Part shown: piece by piece, positions 39,875 through 48,858 of the stretch
How the letters are laid out: every line of letters begins with the position of its first letter
Position numbering within the stretch: position 1 is the first letter of the stretch
Assembly (NCBI GenBank): GCA_019745155.1
Contig: JAIETM010000010.1
Location: 1-59,941 of the forward strand
Source of the DNA: Chitinophagaceae bacterium
GTDB lineage: Bacteria > Bacteroidota > Bacteroidia > Chitinophagales > Chitinophagaceae
DNA length: 59,941 nt
Reading direction: 5' to 3'
Translations under genes and position numbers: made by a program
Notes under the pieces: generated by a model
Told to the model about the DNA's origin: nothing
The model's input: the letters and a program-made list of their open reading frames with translations, nothing else
Database searches by the model: none

Positions 39875-42247
39875 ATGAATGAAGCAGAAACCAGAGCAGA
39901 ACTCATAGATCCCAAGTTGAAAGCTTGTGGTTGGGGCGTTGTTGATGGCTCCAAGATTCTTCGTGAGCATTACATTACAGACGGGAGAATACAAACTGGT
40001 CGTGGTAGGGGTAAAAGAGATAAAGCTGATTATGTTTTGGTCTACAAAGGCATCAAGTTAGCTGTTGTTGAAGCCAAAAGTGATGAAACGGAAGTGGGTG
40101 AGGGTGTAATGCAGGCTAAGAAATATGCAGAGAAGCTTCAATTAGAAACTACTTATAGCACCAATGGAAAAGCTATTTACCAAATCTGTATGAAAACAGG
40201 TGTAGAGGGTTTGGTAGCTGACTTCCTAACTCCGGATGAACTATGGAATAAAACTTTTGCTGAATTCAATGCCTGGCGAGAGCAGTTTGCTGCTATTCCC
40301 TTTGAAGATCTCAATAAAAATAAGCCACCAAGGTATTATCAAGAATGTGCTGTAAATGCAGTTCTTGAAGCTGTAGCCAATAATAAGAATAGAATATTGT
40401 TAACCCTTGCAACGGGTACAGGTAAGACAACTATTGCATTTCATATTGCTTGGAAGCTATTTCAGTCGAGATGGAATATTCGATTAGATGGCACAAGAAG
40501 GCCTCGAATTTTATTTTTAGCTGATAGAAATATTCTGTCGGATCAAGCTTATGGGGAGTTTACACGATATGCAGCCTTTAAAGAAGATGCGCTTGTTAGA
40601 ATTAGTCCTAAAGCAATCAGAGAGTTGAATGAAGGTGGTAAAACTATACCTGTAAATACTTTTATTACTGATAAAAAGAAGAATCCAGTAAGAGTTCCCA
40701 CTAATGGAAATGTGTTTTTTACCATTTTTCAAACCTTCATGACTGGAGAAGAACCAAATTTCGGTGAATATCCTGCAGATTATTTTGATTTCATCATAAT
40801 TGATGAGTGTCACAGAGGAGGTGCGAATGACGAAAGCAATTGGCGCAGTATATTGGAATATTTCAGTCCTGCAGTGCAATTGGGTTTAACAGCGACACCT
40901 AAGAGAAAGGACAATATTGACACATATCAATATTTTGGTGAGCCGGTTTATACCTATTCATTAAAAGATGGTATCAGTGATGGTTTCTTAACGCCGTTTA
41001 AGGTTAAACGCATCAAGACTACTTTGGATGATTATCGATACACATCAGATGATACGATAGTAGAAGGTGAAATTGAAGAAGGTAAGTTGTATGAAGAAAA
41101 AGACTTTAACCGTACTATTGAAATCATAGAGCGAGAAGCCAAACGAGTAAGTGTTTTCTTAGAGGAAGCAGACCAAAGCGAAAAGGCTATCATTTTTTGT
41201 GCCAATCAAGGACATGCTGCTTTAATCAGAGATTTGGTTAATCAGCAAGCGAAAAGTAAAGATCCTTTTTATTGTGTTCGTGTAACGGCTAACGATGGAG
41301 AAGAAGGCGAAAGATTATTGCGCGAGTTTCAGGACAATGAGAAAACCATTCCAACAATACTCACCACTTCACAAAAGCTGTCGACTGGTGTAGATGCACG
41401 TAATATCAGAAATATTGTATTGCTGCGTCCGGTCAACTCCATGATTGAATTCAAGCAAATAGTTGGTCGCGGCACAAGATTGTTTGATGGTAAAGAGTTT
41501 TTTACCATTTATGATTTCGTAGATGCGTATAAGCATTTTTCCGATCCAGAATGGGATGGAGAGCCCATTGCAGAAATTGGCCCCAGTGATGTTAGTGAGC
41601 CGCCAAGAGAATATAAACCAAGAGAGCCCAGAGAGCCAGTAGAATCAGCCCCAAGGCAGAAAGTTAAAGTCAAGCTTCGTAATGGAAAGGAAAGAGAAAT
41701 CATGCATATGGTTTCAACTTCTTTTTGGAGTGCAGATGGTAAACCCATTTCAGCAGATGAATTCATGGATAATCTATTTGGCGAAATGCCTAAGTTTTTC
41801 AGAGACGAAGAAGAACTCAGAAGAATTTGGAGTTTGCCCAAAACAAGAAAAGAACTTTTGGAAAAATTAGAAGAAGCTGGTTTTCCCAAGTCTGACCTCC
41901 ATATGCTACAAAAGTTGGTAGATATGGAGAAAAGCGATTTGTATGACGTACTAGAATATGTCTTTAATGGAAATAGTAATTCTATTACAAGAGAAGCCAG
42001 AGCAAAAGCAGCTGAAGCAACCATATTCACCTTGCTCAATGACAGACAAAAAGAGTTTATCGCTTTTGTATTAAGCAAATACATTGAAACAGGCGTGGAT
42101 GAACTTGATCAAGAAAAATTGCCAATCCTACTTACAAATAAGTACCAGTCTTTAGAGGATGCTAAGGAGATTTTGGGCGATGTTGCCAATATCAGCAAAC
42201 TGTTCATTGAGTTTCAGCAGTATTTGTACGATAAGCGAGTAGCTTAA
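39875..42247 (+). CDS. hsdR: type I restriction endonuclease subunit (EcoEI-like)
   Basis: The 790-residue subunit translocates and cleaves unmethylated DNA. N-terminal nuclease residues include KADYVLVY and VVEAK (E66-x-K68). The motor has Walker A ATGTGKTT (from residue 179), the DECH box (from residue 310), LTATPKRKDN and the motif VI-like QIVGRGTRL. The C-terminal third (after about residue 590) matches the EcoEI-type R subunit tail. It is about 45 bases behind the SecB-like gene. No frameshift or lost motif is seen, so restriction should be active when HsdM and HsdS are present. Confidence 0.94.
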   Translation: MNEAETRAELIDPKLKACGWGVVDGSKILREHYITDGRIQTGRGRGKRDKADYVLVYKGIKLAVVEAKSDETEVGEGVMQAKKYAEKLQLETTYSTNGKAIYQICMKTGVEGLVADFLTPDELWNKTFAEFNAWREQFAAIPFEDLNKNKPPRYYQECAVNAVLEAVANNKNRILLTLATGTGKTTIAFHIAWKLFQSRWNIRLDGTRRPRILFLADRNILSDQAYGEFTRYAAFKEDALVRISPKAIRELNEGGKTIPVNTFITDKKKNPVRVPTNGNVFFTIFQTFMTGEEPNFGEYPADYFDFIIIDECHRGGANDESNWRSILEYFSPAVQLGLTATPKRKDNIDTYQYFGEPVYTYSLKDGISDGFLTPFKVKRIKTTLDDYRYTSDDTIVEGEIEEGKLYEEKDFNRTIEIIEREAKRVSVFLEEADQSEKAIIFCANQGHAALIRDLVNQQAKSKDPFYCVRVTANDGEEGERLLREFQDNEKTIPTILTTSQKLSTGVDARNIRNIVLLRPVNSMIEFKQIVGRGTRLFDGKEFFTIYDFVDAYKHFSDPEWDGEPIAEIGPSDVSEPPREYKPREPREPVESAPRQKVKVKLRNGKEREIMHMVSTSFWSADGKPISADEFMDNLFGEMPKFFRDEEELRRIWSLPKTRKELLEKLEEAGFPKSDLHMLQKLVDMEKSDLYDVLEYVFNGNSNSITREARAKAAEATIFTLLNDRQKEFIAFVLSKYIETGVDELDQEKLPILLTNKYQSLEDAKEILGDVANISKLFIEFQQYLYDKRVA

Positions 42248-42253
42248 TCTTTT

Positions 42254-42281
42254 CTTGCTGGTCAGGAGGCCAGCACGGGCT
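42254..42281. repeat. partial palindrome repeat, copy C
   Basis: CTTGCTGGTCAGGAGGCCAG starts seven bases after the hsdR stop and is followed by GGGCTT, as in the second palindrome of copies A and B. Only one palindrome remains and its arms are degraded to about five or six pairs. Confidence 0.7.
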
Positions 42282-42360
42282 TAAGACTCACTCCTTCATA
42301 TGCTAATCAACAATGCAGAAGAAGCATTCTTATCAGCTTTTTTAGCTGTCATTATATGAC

Positions 42361-42567
42361 GCTCCAACGGAGCTGACTTATATTATTTACTGTGCATACT
42401 AATCAATATCGCCCCTCTGGGGCTGTACTTATTGTATCAGTTTTTTGATATGTGCAAGTAAATGCTAATTATTAAATCATTGAGGCTACAGTAATGAATA
42501 ATAGCCCCGTAGGGGCGTGATATGATTAGCTTAATAATAAGGATATCATAAGGAGCCCCATCGGGGC
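42361..42567. repeat. cluster of four GC palindromes in an AT-rich spacer
   Basis: The 394-base gap 42248-42641 holds no gene. Four short palindromes sit at 42361-42373 (GCTCC-AAC-GGAGC), 42411-42423 (GCCCC-TCT-GGGGC), 42504-42516 (GCCCC-GTA-GGGGC) and 42555-42567 (GCCCC-ATC-GGGGC). Stems are five pairs with three-base loops; spacing is irregular (about 50, 93 and 51 bases). Confidence 0.8.
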
Positions 42568-42641
42568 GATATTTTCTGATACCCAACCACACAATTGGTA
42601 TCATTTAGAATTGCCCCCATTTTGGTTAATTTCGCCACCTT

Positions 42642-43679
42642 ATGCCCAATCACCAGTTGTATATGCAACGCTGTCTTGATCTGGCCCAAAGGGGTGCAGG
42701 CAGGGTAGCGCCCAACCCCTTGGTGGGTGCGGTATTGGTGCATGAAGGGCGTATTATTGGAGAGGGCTGGCACCAGCAATATGGCGGTCCGCACGCTGAA
42801 GTGCATTGTGTGCAGTCGGTTCTGCCGCAAGACCAAGATTTCATAAAAGCGTCTACACTCTATGTTTCTTTAGAGCCTTGCAGCCATTTTGGTAAAACAC
42901 CGCCATGTGTTCAACTGATTATTGAGCAGGGCATACCACATGTGGTTATTGCCATGCGAGATCCTTTTGCCAAAGTGAATGGCGCAGGCATCCGCCAATT
43001 ACAGGAAGCAGGCATTGAAGTGACAGTTGGTGTTATGGAAAATGAAGCGCGCGCACTCAATAAAGCTTTTCTCACTTTTCATCAACAGCAAAGACCCCTG
43101 GTAACCCTCAAGTGGGCACAAACTGCCGATGGCTTTATTGGCAAAACAGATACGCGCTTACTAATCAGCAATGAGAACAGCAATCGTTTGGTGCATCAAT
43201 TACGTGCTACGCATGCAGCCATCCTCATTGGTACCAATACAGCTATTACGGACAATCCTTCATTGACCAATCGCCATTGGCCGGGTCCTTCACCTGTAAG
43301 ATTGGTACTCGATCTGCAAGATCGTTTGCCCAAGGAGTTAAGCATGTTTCACGACGGCTTGCCTTTGACTATTTTCAGCGTACAGCGTTCCGGTACAGAA
43401 GGCCTAGTAAACTATGTGCAATTAGATGCAAATGCAGCGATTATTCCCCAAATATTGCATTGGTGTTATGAGCATGGTTTAAACAGCTTGCTGGTAGAAG
43501 GGGGCGCACAATTGTTGCAATCCTTTATTCAGTCAGGGAAATGGGATGAAGCCATCGTCATCACCAATACCCAGCTTCGCGCAGAAGATGGTATTGTGGC
43601 GCCTGAACTTGCTAAAGCTGCTTTAGTGAAAGAAATAAATTACGCAACAGATAGCATTCAATATTTTCGTTGCTTATGA
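42642..43679 (+). CDS. ribD: bifunctional riboflavin deaminase/reductase
   Basis: This 345-residue enzyme performs two early steps of riboflavin synthesis: deamination of the pyrimidine and NADPH-dependent reduction of the ribosyl group. The deaminase zinc site is seen in GGPHAEVHCVQS (His-Ala-Glu) and LEPCSHFGKTPPC (two cysteines). The reductase half (about residues 145-345) has TLKWAQTADGFIGK and LLVEGGAQLLQSFI. Length is typical. Its stop overlaps the following transporter start. Confidence 0.95.
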   Translation: MPNHQLYMQRCLDLAQRGAGRVAPNPLVGAVLVHEGRIIGEGWHQQYGGPHAEVHCVQSVLPQDQDFIKASTLYVSLEPCSHFGKTPPCVQLIIEQGIPHVVIAMRDPFAKVNGAGIRQLQEAGIEVTVGVMENEARALNKAFLTFHQQQRPLVTLKWAQTADGFIGKTDTRLLISNENSNRLVHQLRATHAAILIGTNTAITDNPSLTNRHWPGPSPVRLVLDLQDRLPKELSMFHDGLPLTIFSVQRSGTEGLVNYVQLDANAAIIPQILHWCYEHGLNSLLVEGGAQLLQSFIQSGKWDEAIVITNTQLRAEDGIVAPELAKAALVKEINYATDSIQYFRCL

Positions 43680-44575
43680 TGCCTATATTGTTTTTGATTG
43701 GTAGTGTGGTCTTGTCTAGTTATCTCACCATTTCTTTTAAAGTATGCGAGCGCTACAAAGTGCATACGTTTCAAGCCATCGTATTCAATTATATCACTTG
43801 TGTCATCACAGGTTCAATAGTGAATGGTGCTTTTCCTATCAAACCAGCGGTATTTGGCGAAGCCTATTTTCAATGGGCCATGGTCATGGGCATTCTGTTT
43901 ATCACCCTATTCAATATGATTGGTTTTACTGCACAGAAAATTGGTGTGGCTGTAGCATCGGTAGCCAATAAATTGTCTTTAATCATCCCGATTCTCTTAG
44001 CGATATCGCTCTATGGAGAAACTGTACGTGGTTGGAAATTGGTGGGCATTGTGTTGGCACTGGTGGCTGTTGTATTAACGAGTTATCAAAACAAAGATCA
44101 GGAAGCACACAAAGATGCTTCCGGTAGAAAATGGGAATACCTCTTACCATTCATTCTATTTATTGGCAGCGGTTTATTGGATAGTTTGATTAACCATGTA
44201 CAAAAGCAACATGTAACACCCGAAACCAACAATGCATTTCTGATCAGCGGATTTTTCTCTGCAGCCTGTATTGGTACAGTCGTGATGCTCTTTGGTTATA
44301 GCACTAAGCGATTTGTGTTTCAATGGAAGAATCTGTTTGCAGGCGTGTTGATTGGTATTCCCAATTATTTTTCTATCTGGTGTTTGGTGCAATACCTGCA
44401 GCAAAGTCCCTGGCAGAGTAGTGCCAGCATACCGGTGAATAATATGGGTATTGTTTTGTTCAGTACTTTGGTGGCCTGGCTATTGTTTAAAGAAGCTTTG
44501 TCAAAAATCAATTGGTTGGGTATTGCTTTGGCCATGGTGGCGATTTACTTTATTGCATTTGGAGATCAATTATGA
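43676..44575 (+). CDS. EamA/DMT-family membrane transporter
   Basis: A protein of 299 residues with about ten membrane segments in two EamA-like halves (first to about residue 145, second from about 155), separated by a charged loop (YQNKDQEAHKDASGRKWEY). PVNNMGIVLFSTLVAWLLFK near the C-terminus is a usual EamA end. The ATG at 43676 overlaps the ribD stop; the frame begins six bases earlier with TTG. Substrate unknown; a metabolite exporter role is typical for the family. Followed by the IMPACT gene with a four-base overlap. Confidence 0.85.
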   Translation: MMPILFLIGSVVLSSYLTISFKVCERYKVHTFQAIVFNYITCVITGSIVNGAFPIKPAVFGEAYFQWAMVMGILFITLFNMIGFTAQKIGVAVASVANKLSLIIPILLAISLYGETVRGWKLVGIVLALVAVVLTSYQNKDQEAHKDASGRKWEYLLPFILFIGSGLLDSLINHVQKQHVTPETNNAFLISGFFSAACIGTVVMLFGYSTKRFVFQWKNLFAGVLIGIPNYFSIWCLVQYLQQSPWQSSASIPVNNMGIVLFSTLVAWLLFKEALSKINWLGIALAMVAIYFIAFGDQL

Positions 44576-45180
44576 ACTTAATAGATACCTATAATACACT
44601 CGATAGAAGCGGCTTTGCAGAATTCAAGGAAAGAGGTAGTCGCTTTCTGGCTTATGGGTATCCAATAGCTGATACAGAATCTTTCAAACAAATACTCGCT
44701 GACCTGAAGAAAGAACATCCCAAAGCCGTGCATCATTGTTTTGCTTATCGCTTGGGTTTTGATCAAAACAATTTCCGCGCTAGCGATGATGGTGAACCCT
44801 CCGGTACTGCGGGCAAGCCCATACTCGGGCAAATTGATAGTAAACATTTGACCAATACATTGATCATAGTGGTTCGTTATTTCGGTGGCACTTTATTGGG
44901 TGTGCCCGGATTGATCAATGCTTACAAAACAGCGGCTTCCATGGTTTTACAGGTAACGCCTATTGTACAGAAGCCCATTGAAGTAAATTATCAATTGCAG
45001 TTCGATTATATACGCATGAATGAAGTGATGATGATCGTAAAGCAGTTTGGTTGCACAGTCATGCAGCAGGAACAACAATTGTTTTGTTTGATCAAGATTG
45101 GTATACCTAAAGCTAGATTAGAAGAAGTGCTATATCGATTGAAAGATTTACGTGTAGTGGAATACACCAAAATGGCTTAG
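44572..45180 (+). CDS. YigZ/IMPACT-family protein
   Basis: The 202-residue protein has an N-terminal IMPACT domain (about residues 1-110) with VHHCFAYRLGF, ASDDGEPSGTAGKPIL and NTLIIVVRYFGGTLLG, the family signatures, and a C-terminal DUF1949-like domain. The family is linked to translation regulation but its exact bacterial role is unclear. The ATG at 44572 overlaps the EamA stop; a longer frame from 44512 lies inside that gene. Its end overlaps the convergent YdcF gene by four bases. Confidence 0.92.
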   Translation: MNLIDTYNTLDRSGFAEFKERGSRFLAYGYPIADTESFKQILADLKKEHPKAVHHCFAYRLGFDQNNFRASDDGEPSGTAGKPILGQIDSKHLTNTLIIVVRYFGGTLLGVPGLINAYKTAASMVLQVTPIVQKPIEVNYQLQFDYIRMNEVMMIVKQFGCTVMQQEQQLFCLIKIGIPKARLEEVLYRLKDLRVVEYTKMA

Positions 45181-45938
45181 GCTTTGCCCGTCATACTATA
45201 GACAACTAACCCAACCATTTCCTTTAGTAGGTAAGTCCATTTATCTAGCAGTGTTACATCGGGCACCAGAAAATCCTTGAAGGTTGTTTTTGAATCAATC
45301 ACTTCATAATTGGAAGGGTGTGGCTCTACCATTAATCCTGCTTTAGCAAAAGTTCTCAACGATCTTGGCATATGAATAGCAGAAGTCACCAATACATAAG
45401 GCGGTTGCAACTGTGCAGCATCAATCACTGCCTTTGCTTGCAAGGCATTTTCAAAAGTGTTCTTAGAAGTGGTGTCTGCTAATACGCAAGAATCGGGAAT
45501 ACCCATCGCAATCAACTCATCGCGCATAAAGCCACCTTCTGTTGGCTCATCTCTGTTCAATAAATTGCCTACACCAGCACAAACGATGATTTTTTTCACC
45601 GTACCGGTGTGCCATAAGCGTGCGGCTTGTATGAAGCGATCTGAAGTAGAGCCAAAGAAAGTTCTTCTTTGTTGGTCAGCGTAAGAAAGTCCGCCTAACA
45701 ATATAGCAGCGCTGTATTGTTTCTCGTGCTGCATCGCTTCCGGCGGTGTTTGCCATGTGAGTGTTACCTGCTTATGAATAAAAGTATTGGTGAATACTAT
45801 CAGCAGCACAATTGCCATAATACTCCATCTGCGTTTCCATACCTGCAGTTTCGCGTGCCAGCGTAATGCGACAGCGAGCAGAATCCAAGTAAGTGGACTC
45901 AGCAAAAAATACAGCACTTTGGATGCGATGAAAAACAT
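45177..45938 (-). CDS. YdcF/ElyC-family membrane protein (DUF218)
   Basis: This 253-residue protein has two N-terminal membrane helices (about residues 5-24 and 36-54) and a DUF218 domain: AAILLGGLSYADQQRRTFFG, DRFIQAARLWHTGTVKKIIV, ADTTSKNTFENALQAK, and YVLVTSAIHMPRSLRTF. Related E. coli proteins (ElyC, SanA) affect envelope integrity, so an envelope role is likely. It follows the 3-hydroxyacyl-CoA dehydrogenase gene after one base, probably by chance of packing. Confidence 0.88.
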   Translation of the reverse strand: MFFIASKVLYFLLSPLTWILLAVALRWHAKLQVWKRRWSIMAIVLLIVFTNTFIHKQVTLTWQTPPEAMQHEKQYSAAILLGGLSYADQQRRTFFGSTSDRFIQAARLWHTGTVKKIIVCAGVGNLLNRDEPTEGGFMRDELIAMGIPDSCVLADTTSKNTFENALQAKAVIDAAQLQPPYVLVTSAIHMPRSLRTFAKAGLMVEPHPSNYEVIDSKTTFKDFLVPDVTLLDKWTYLLKEMVGLVVYSMTGKA

Positions 45939-45939
45939 C

Positions 45940-46830
45940 TTATTTCTTGAATGAAGGGCTTACCACCAATTCTTTAGAACCTGCTGTGTACACATAGAAA
46001 CCCTCGTCAGTCTTTACACCCTTCTTGCCAGCGGTAACCATATTCACCAAGAGCGGACAAGGCGCATACTTAGGATTGCCGAATCCATCATACAATACTT
46101 GTAAGATACTGAGGCAAACATCCAAGCCAATGAAATCAGCTAATTGCAATGGTCCCATCGGATGGGCCATGCCTAATTTCATGATGGTATCAATTTCTTC
46201 CACACCGGCTACACCTTCGTGCAAGCTGATGATGGCTTCGTTGATCATCGGCATCAAAATTCTGTTGGCTACAAAGCCGGGGTAGTCATTGGCCACGCAA
46301 GGCACTTTACCCAACTGCTTGCTGAGTGTGATAATCGTTTCTGTAACAGATGCAGCAGTAGCATAGCCATTGATCACTTCCACCAGTTTCATCACAGGTA
46401 CTGGGTTCATGAAGTGCATGCCAATTACTTTGTCTGGTCGCTTCGTAACAGCAGCAATCTTGGTAATTGAAATAGAAGAAGTATTAGAAGCCAGTATCGC
46501 TTCTGCAGGTGCATGCGCATCCAGCTCTTGAAAAATTTTCAGTTTCAATTCTGTGTTTTCTGTAGCCGCTTCTACAACCAAATCTGCATTTTTTACGCCA
46601 TCCGCAATGCTGGTAGATTTGGTGAGATTATTGAGCGTAGCAGCCTTTACTTCTTCGGTGATGCTACCTTTGGCTACTTGACGGTCTAAATTCTTTGCAA
46701 TTGTTGCCAAAGCTTTGTCTAAAGCTGTATCGCTAATATCAACGATGGTGGTGGCAAAACCGTTCTGTGCAAACACGTGTGCAATGCCATTACCCATGGT
46801 TCCTGCACCAATCACTGTAATATGTTTCAT
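45940..46830 (-). CDS. 3-hydroxybutyryl-CoA dehydrogenase
   Basis: This 296-residue NAD-dependent enzyme interconverts 3-hydroxyacyl-CoA and 3-oxoacyl-CoA. The Rossmann motif ITVIGAGTMGNGIAHVFAQ opens the protein; other blocks are ASNTSSISITKIA, IGMHFMNPVPVMKLVEVI (catalytic His), and the C-terminal helical domain with MAHPMGPLQLADFIGLDVC. It is a single-domain short-chain form, as in butyrate or polyhydroxybutyrate metabolism or beta-oxidation. No companion thiolase or crotonase is in the window. Confidence 0.94.
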   Translation of the reverse strand: MKHITVIGAGTMGNGIAHVFAQNGFATTIVDISDTALDKALATIAKNLDRQVAKGSITEEVKAATLNNLTKSTSIADGVKNADLVVEAATENTELKLKIFQELDAHAPAEAILASNTSSISITKIAAVTKRPDKVIGMHFMNPVPVMKLVEVINGYATAASVTETIITLSKQLGKVPCVANDYPGFVANRILMPMINEAIISLHEGVAGVEEIDTIMKLGMAHPMGPLQLADFIGLDVCLSILQVLYDGFGNPKYAPCPLLVNMVTAGKKGVKTDEGFYVYTAGSKELVVSPSFKK

Positions 46831-46885
46831 ACGAAAATGTGTTAATCGTTAGGCGGGCAAAACTAAGCGATTCTCAGTAGCCGAC

Positions 46886-47527
46886 TTAGTTCTTTTTCTT
46901 GAAATCGCCCCGCTTCCAGGCCTGTAAAAAACTGGCCCATGCGGCCGGGTTGAAGATATTCTGTGGCGGTAACTGTCCGTTAGAGTAGTAGCGGCCAGAT
47001 TGCTGACGCAGCTGGTAATTCACTGCTTCGCGACCATCTGCCGGTAGGCTGTTCAAGATGATACGGCGCTGTGCTTCACTGGTATTCCTGCGGGCGATTT
47101 CGTAATCATCATCCAGCACACTATTGTTGATGAAATCACGCTCAAACTGTTCTCGGGTAACCCTGGGGCGAATAATCACAGCGGGGAGGTAAGCGGTATC
47201 GTTGCTGAGCAATTTGATGACACTGAACTGGTTGCCATTCAGGTCTTTAGGCACTACAATACTCTCATCGGTAAAACCCACACAGGAAAAGCGGATTTTA
47301 TCCCCTTTCAGTACTGCAATGGAGAAAACACCATCCTGATTGGTAAAAGTGCCTCGGCCCTTGCCTTCAACAATGATGGATGCTGATGGAATCGCTCTAA
47401 GACTATCGCTGGTTAATACCACACCATAAAACTGCACTACTGAATCGCGGTAGTAGTTCTGTGCAAAGCTATTAACTGAAACAAGCAGGGCAAGCAGTAA
47501 AAGTGTGTATTGTACCCGTTTTCTCAT
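46886..47527 (-). CDS. secreted protein with carboxypeptidase-like regulatory domain
   Basis: Starting at the ATG at 47527, the 213-residue protein has a signal peptide (LLLLALLVSVNSFAQ) and a CarboxypepD_reg-like beta-sandwich (VVQFYGVVLTSDSLRAIPSA to about residue 105, with GRGTFTNQDGVFSIAVLKGD). The C-terminal half is polar and rich in Arg, Gln and Asn. Such domains are common in Bacteroidota surface proteins, but no enzymatic part is present. It diverges from the Mrp gene across 141 bases. Confidence 0.8.
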   Translation of the reverse strand: MRKRVQYTLLLLALLVSVNSFAQNYYRDSVVQFYGVVLTSDSLRAIPSASIIVEGKGRGTFTNQDGVFSIAVLKGDKIRFSCVGFTDESIVVPKDLNGNQFSVIKLLSNDTAYLPAVIIRPRVTREQFERDFINNSVLDDDYEIARRNTSEAQRRIILNSLPADGREAVNYQLRQQSGRYYSNGQLPPQNIFNPAAWASFLQAWKRGDFKKKN

Positions 47528-47668
47528 CGGCTCAAAAATACAGGCTAAACCCAAACCCGGAAAGGAATATCCATTCACATAGGTTGTTTTGCCGTAAATC
47601 GCAACAAAGTAAACCCCATGGCGGTTAACTTTGCGGCCACTATCGTGTTTTTAACAAAAACTTTCGTG

Positions 47669-48766
47669 ATGACAGAAGCAGACATCCTCAAGGCCTTAAG
47701 TAATGTGCAGGAGCCCGATTTAGGTAAGGATTTGGTTACCCTGAACATGGTCAAAGACGTTGTGATCAAAGGAAACGATGTGAGTTTTACCATTGTGCTC
47801 ACCACGCCTGCTTGTCCCATGAAAGACATGATGCGTACTGCAAGTGAAAATGCCGTGCGTTTGTTGGTGAATAAAGAGGCGAAAGTGCAAGTGAATTTCA
47901 CCGCCAATACTACTTCACAACGCAAGTCGGAAGACCAAATATTGAAAGGCGTAAAGAATATCATTGCCGTAGTGAGTGGTAAGGGTGGCGTAGGTAAGAG
48001 TACGGTTTCTGCTAACCTAGCGCTTGCTTTAAGAGAAGGTGGTGCCAAAGTTGGTTTGATGGATGCAGATATCTATGGTCCAAGTGTACCCATCATGTTT
48101 GGCGTACGCGGTGAGAGACCGATGATGCGCGAAGTAAATGGCAAGCCTATGATTCAGCCTTTGGAGAAATATGGATTGAAACTGATGAGTATTGGTTTGT
48201 TGGTGGATGAGAAGAATGCGGTGGTTTGGCGCGGACCGATGGCCAGCAGCGCGATTCGTCAGTTTGTAACAGAAGTGGAGTGGGGTGAATTGGATTATCT
48301 AGTGATTGATATGCCTCCCGGTACTGGTGATATTCACTTAACCTTGATGCAGACCGTGCCTGTAACAGGTGTGGTGATTGTAACAACACCTCAGAATGTG
48401 GCATTGGCCGATGCGAAAAAAGGTATTGCCATGTTTGGTCAGGCACAAATCAATGTGCCCATTATTGGCTTGGTAGAGAATATGGCTTATTTCACACCAG
48501 CTGAATTGCCAGAAAACAAATACTATTTATTTGGAAAAGAAGGTGGTAAGCGTTTGGCTGAAGAGTATGATTTGAATTTCCTTGGACAAATTCCATTGAT
48601 TCAATCCATTCGTGAAGGTGGTGATATTGGGGTACCTGCCATGATTGGTGATGATAGTCAAAGCAAGCAAGCAGTGATGGATTTTGCTGCAGCAGCTGTT
48701 CGTCAAATCGCCATTCGTAACGCCAATTTGCCCACGACAAAAAAAGTAGAAATCGTAGCTGATTGA
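47669..48766 (+). CDS. apbC: Mrp/ApbC-type Fe-S cluster carrier ATPase
   Basis: This 365-residue protein carries an N-terminal MIP18-like (DUF59) domain (about residues 1-85, EADILKALSNVQEPDLGKDL) and a P-loop ATPase: VSGKGGVGKSTVSANLALAL, LMDADIYGPSVPIMFG, IDMPPGTGDIHLTL. In the family it carries and transfers Fe-S clusters in the cytosol. The ATG at 47669 gives the normal N-terminus; the frame is open from 47618. The usual carboxy-terminal CxxC is not evident here (ENMAYFTPAELPENKYY in its place), which is odd for a cluster carrier. A terminator follows. Confidence 0.92.
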   Translation: MTEADILKALSNVQEPDLGKDLVTLNMVKDVVIKGNDVSFTIVLTTPACPMKDMMRTASENAVRLLVNKEAKVQVNFTANTTSQRKSEDQILKGVKNIIAVVSGKGGVGKSTVSANLALALREGGAKVGLMDADIYGPSVPIMFGVRGERPMMREVNGKPMIQPLEKYGLKLMSIGLLVDEKNAVVWRGPMASSAIRQFVTEVEWGELDYLVIDMPPGTGDIHLTLMQTVPVTGVVIVTTPQNVALADAKKGIAMFGQAQINVPIIGLVENMAYFTPAELPENKYYLFGKEGGKRLAEEYDLNFLGQIPLIQSIREGGDIGVPAMIGDDSQSKQAVMDFAAAAVRQIAIRNANLPTTKKVEIVAD

Positions 48767-48786
48767 TGATCAAATGATTGATATGT

Positions 48787-48824
48787 ATGAGGAATGTTGT
48801 GATCAGCATTCCTCATTTTTTTTG
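48787..48824 (+). terminator. terminator after apbC
   Basis: ATGAGGAATG (48787-48796) pairs with CATTCCTCAT (48807-48816), followed by a run of eight T. Confidence 0.88.
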
Positions 48825-48858
48825 TGCATACAGTAGCTTGTTCTAGTATCTTCAACCT

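Noticed and set aside
42361-42567. Regular spacing suggestive of a CRISPR array
   Set aside because: Palindromes are only 13 bases, unequally spaced and of different sequence; no cas gene is near.
45457-46470. Plus-strand frames opposite YdcF and the dehydrogenase
   Set aside because: They are shadows of well-supported minus-strand genes and lack family features.
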